From Streptomyces soli (GTDB lineage Bacteria > Actinomycetota > Actinomycetes > Streptomycetales > Streptomycetaceae): 45,918 bases of DNA. This document shows positions 42,963 through 45,918 of the stretch, piece by piece. The stretch's first letter is position 1; each line of letters starts with the position of its first letter. The stretch is from contig NZ_RJVR01000247.1 in assembly GCF_003999195.1 (NCBI RefSeq), positions 1 to 45,918 of the forward strand. The letters are read 5' to 3'. The translations under genes and the position numbers were made by a program. Under the pieces are notes generated by a model. It was not told the DNA's origin, ran no database searches, and saw nothing but the letters and a program-made list of their open reading frames with translations.

Positions 42963-43862
42963 ATGGCTCCGACCTCCACCTCGCAGACCCCCTTCGGGCG
43001 GGTCCTGACCGCAATGGTCACGCCGTTCACCGCGGACGGTGCTCTTGACCTCGACGGCGCGCAGCAGCTCGCCGCCCACCTGGTGGCCGCAGGCAATGAC
43101 GGCCTGGTCGTCAACGGCACCACCGGTGAATCGCCGACCACCAGCGACGTGGAGAAAGAGCAGCTCGTACGGGCCGTCCTGGAGGCCGTCGGCGACCACG
43201 CCTTCGTCATCGCCGGCGTCGGGACCAACGACACCCACCACAGCATCGAACTCGCGCAGCAGGCCGAGCGGGCCGGAGCCCACGGACTGCTCACGGTGAC
43301 GCCGTACTACAGCAAGCCACCGCAGGAGGGCCTGTACCGGCACTTCACCGCGATCGCGGACGCCACGCAGCTGCCGGTCATGCTCTACGACATCCCCGGC
43401 CGCAGCGGCGTCCCCATCCATACCGAGACCCTCGTCCGGCTCGCCGAGCACCCGCGCATCGTCGCCAACAAGGACGCCAAGGGCGACCTCGGCGCCGCGA
43501 GCTGGGCGATAAGCCGCACCGGACTCGCCTGGTACTCCGGCGACGACATGCTCAACCTGCCGCTGCTCTCGGTCGGCGCCGTCGGCTTCGTTTCGGTCGT
43601 CGGCCACGTCGTGACGCCCGAGCTACGCGCCCTGCTCGAGGCTTACCTCGTCGGCGACGTGGTCAAGGCCGCCGAGATCCACCAGCAACTCCTCCCCGTC
43701 TTCACCGGCATGTTCCGTACCCAGGGCGTCATGACCACCAAGGCGGCCCTCGCCCTCCAGGGACTGCCCGCCGGACCGCTGCGGCTCCCGCTCGTGGAGC
43801 TCAGCGACGACGAGACGGCACAGCTGACGCGAGATCTCGCCGCCGGCGGGGTACAGCTCTAA
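42963..43862 (+). CDS. dapA: 4-hydroxy-tetrahydrodipicolinate synthase
   Basis: A 299-residue TIM-barrel enzyme. Family motifs are GRVLTAMVTPFTADGALDLD at the start, VVNGTTGESPTTSDVEK (pyruvate-binding TTGE), VTPYYSKPPQEGLYRHF (catalytic Tyr), VMLYDIPGRSGV and IVANKDAKGDL with the Schiff-base Lys. It condenses pyruvate and aspartate semialdehyde in the diaminopimelate/lysine pathway. The ATG at 42963 is chosen by homology to the start of the fold; there is no ribosome site, and a TAGCGT -10-like hexamer at 42950-42955 would place transcription start near the ATG, so the mRNA may be leaderless. Confidence 0.97.
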   Translation: MAPTSTSQTPFGRVLTAMVTPFTADGALDLDGAQQLAAHLVAAGNDGLVVNGTTGESPTTSDVEKEQLVRAVLEAVGDHAFVIAGVGTNDTHHSIELAQQAERAGAHGLLTVTPYYSKPPQEGLYRHFTAIADATQLPVMLYDIPGRSGVPIHTETLVRLAEHPRIVANKDAKGDLGAASWAISRTGLAWYSGDDMLNLPLLSVGAVGFVSVVGHVVTPELRALLEAYLVGDVVKAAEIHQQLLPVFTGMFRTQGVMTTKAALALQGLPAGPLRLPLVELSDDETAQLTRDLAAGGVQL

Positions 43863-43977
43863 CAACAGACTTCACAACTGAATACCGAAATCGAACCATA
43901 ACCAGGAAAATCGCACGATATCGCGCGCGCCATGTGTCCCACGATGGGCATGTGGCGCTCGTGGTGAGGAGAAACTT

Positions 43978-45663
<1,686 letters not shown>

Positions 45664-45686
45664 CGGTCCGTCTGACGCCGTAACCA

Positions 45687-45726
45687 GGAGCGGGGCGCCC
45701 GGATTTGCATCCGGGCGCCCCGCTCC
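45687..45726 (+). terminator. perfect 18-bp terminator after rnj
   Basis: GGAGCGGGGCGCCCGGAT and its exact inverse flank a 4-base TTGC loop, 24 bases past the rnj stop. It is the strongest hairpin in the window and insulates the following promoter region. Confidence 0.9.
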
Positions 45727-45918
45727 AGTACGTTGGCACAACCCCCGCGAACGAAGGCGTCGTAGACGTGCGCCCTCGGGAATCGGGTGGAAAATCCGAC
45801 AGAAAGCTTCTGCTAAAGTCGGAGAAGCGGGAAAGCTGAAAGGCAGAAACGCTAAAGCAGAATCCTATCAGCGGGAATCGGAGCCGAAAGGGTCTGATAA
45901 GCTGGAGACACGAAGGGT
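45727..45918 (+). promoter_or_regulatory. A/G-rich region resembling an rRNA operon promoter array
   Basis: After the terminator the sequence becomes unusually A-rich and gene-free to the window edge. Segments such as CTGCTAAAGTCGGAG (near 45811) and GGGTCTGATAAGCTGGAGAC (near 45890) resemble the repeated promoter elements upstream of Streptomyces 16S rRNA genes, as I recall them. The 16S gene itself would lie beyond the window, so this is unconfirmed. Confidence 0.55.

Overview
The window is chromosomal DNA from a Streptomyces-like actinomycete. GC content is very high, third codon positions are nearly all G or C, starts are often GTG or TTG, and the gene order matches the conserved Streptomyces block in which a type VII (ESX) secretion locus sits beside rpsO-pnp-pepR-dapB-thyX-dapA-rnj. 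No transposase, tRNA or CRISPR array was seen.

Layout. (1) Positions 1-2701, minus strand: the start of a proline-rich gene cut by the window edge, an uncharacterised T7SS-associated protein, and eccE. (2) 2938-8657, plus strand: eccB, a WXG100 pair (esxB, esxA), the mycosin protease mycP, a small helical protein and a WxG-domain protein with a Gly/Ser-rich tail. (3) 8749-14761: two nearly twin secreted and membrane-anchored subtilases, an archaeal-type ATPase behind a 33-bp palindrome, a SUKH (SMI1/KNR4) protein and a small membrane protein. (4) 14842-28994: accessory polymorphic-toxin region, with ESX-like small proteins, a protein combining an Imm35/YrhB-like region, a deaminase-like region without ligands and SUKH-4, a degenerate P-loop protein, a 1441-residue effector carrying both a papain-like and a deaminase toxin domain, its 4-nt-overlapping immunity protein, a decayed copy of that protein, two further gene stubs and a TerD-family protein. 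(5) 29093-34774: eccC (three FtsK-type ATPase modules) divergent from eccD. (6) 35007-45663: the housekeeping block, in which thyX is split by a 303-residue intein with AP2-like and HNH domains. (7) The right end holds a perfect 18-bp terminator and an A/G-rich segment resembling the promoter array of a Streptomyces rRNA operon.

How it works together. EccB, EccC, EccD and EccE form the membrane machine; EccC would engage WXG100 substrates, and MycP would process substrates or stabilise the complex. The toxin gene with its WXG-like partner directly upstream and SUKH-4 immunity gene directly downstream forms a delivery-toxin-immunity cassette embedded in the secretion locus. Neighbouring SUKH, Imm35 and degenerate P-loop genes and the broken copies suggest repeated turnover of such cassettes. 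The flanking genes serve translation, RNA decay, lysine/diaminopimelate synthesis and thymidylate synthesis and look intact. Function calls come from reading motifs and gene order; no database search was run.
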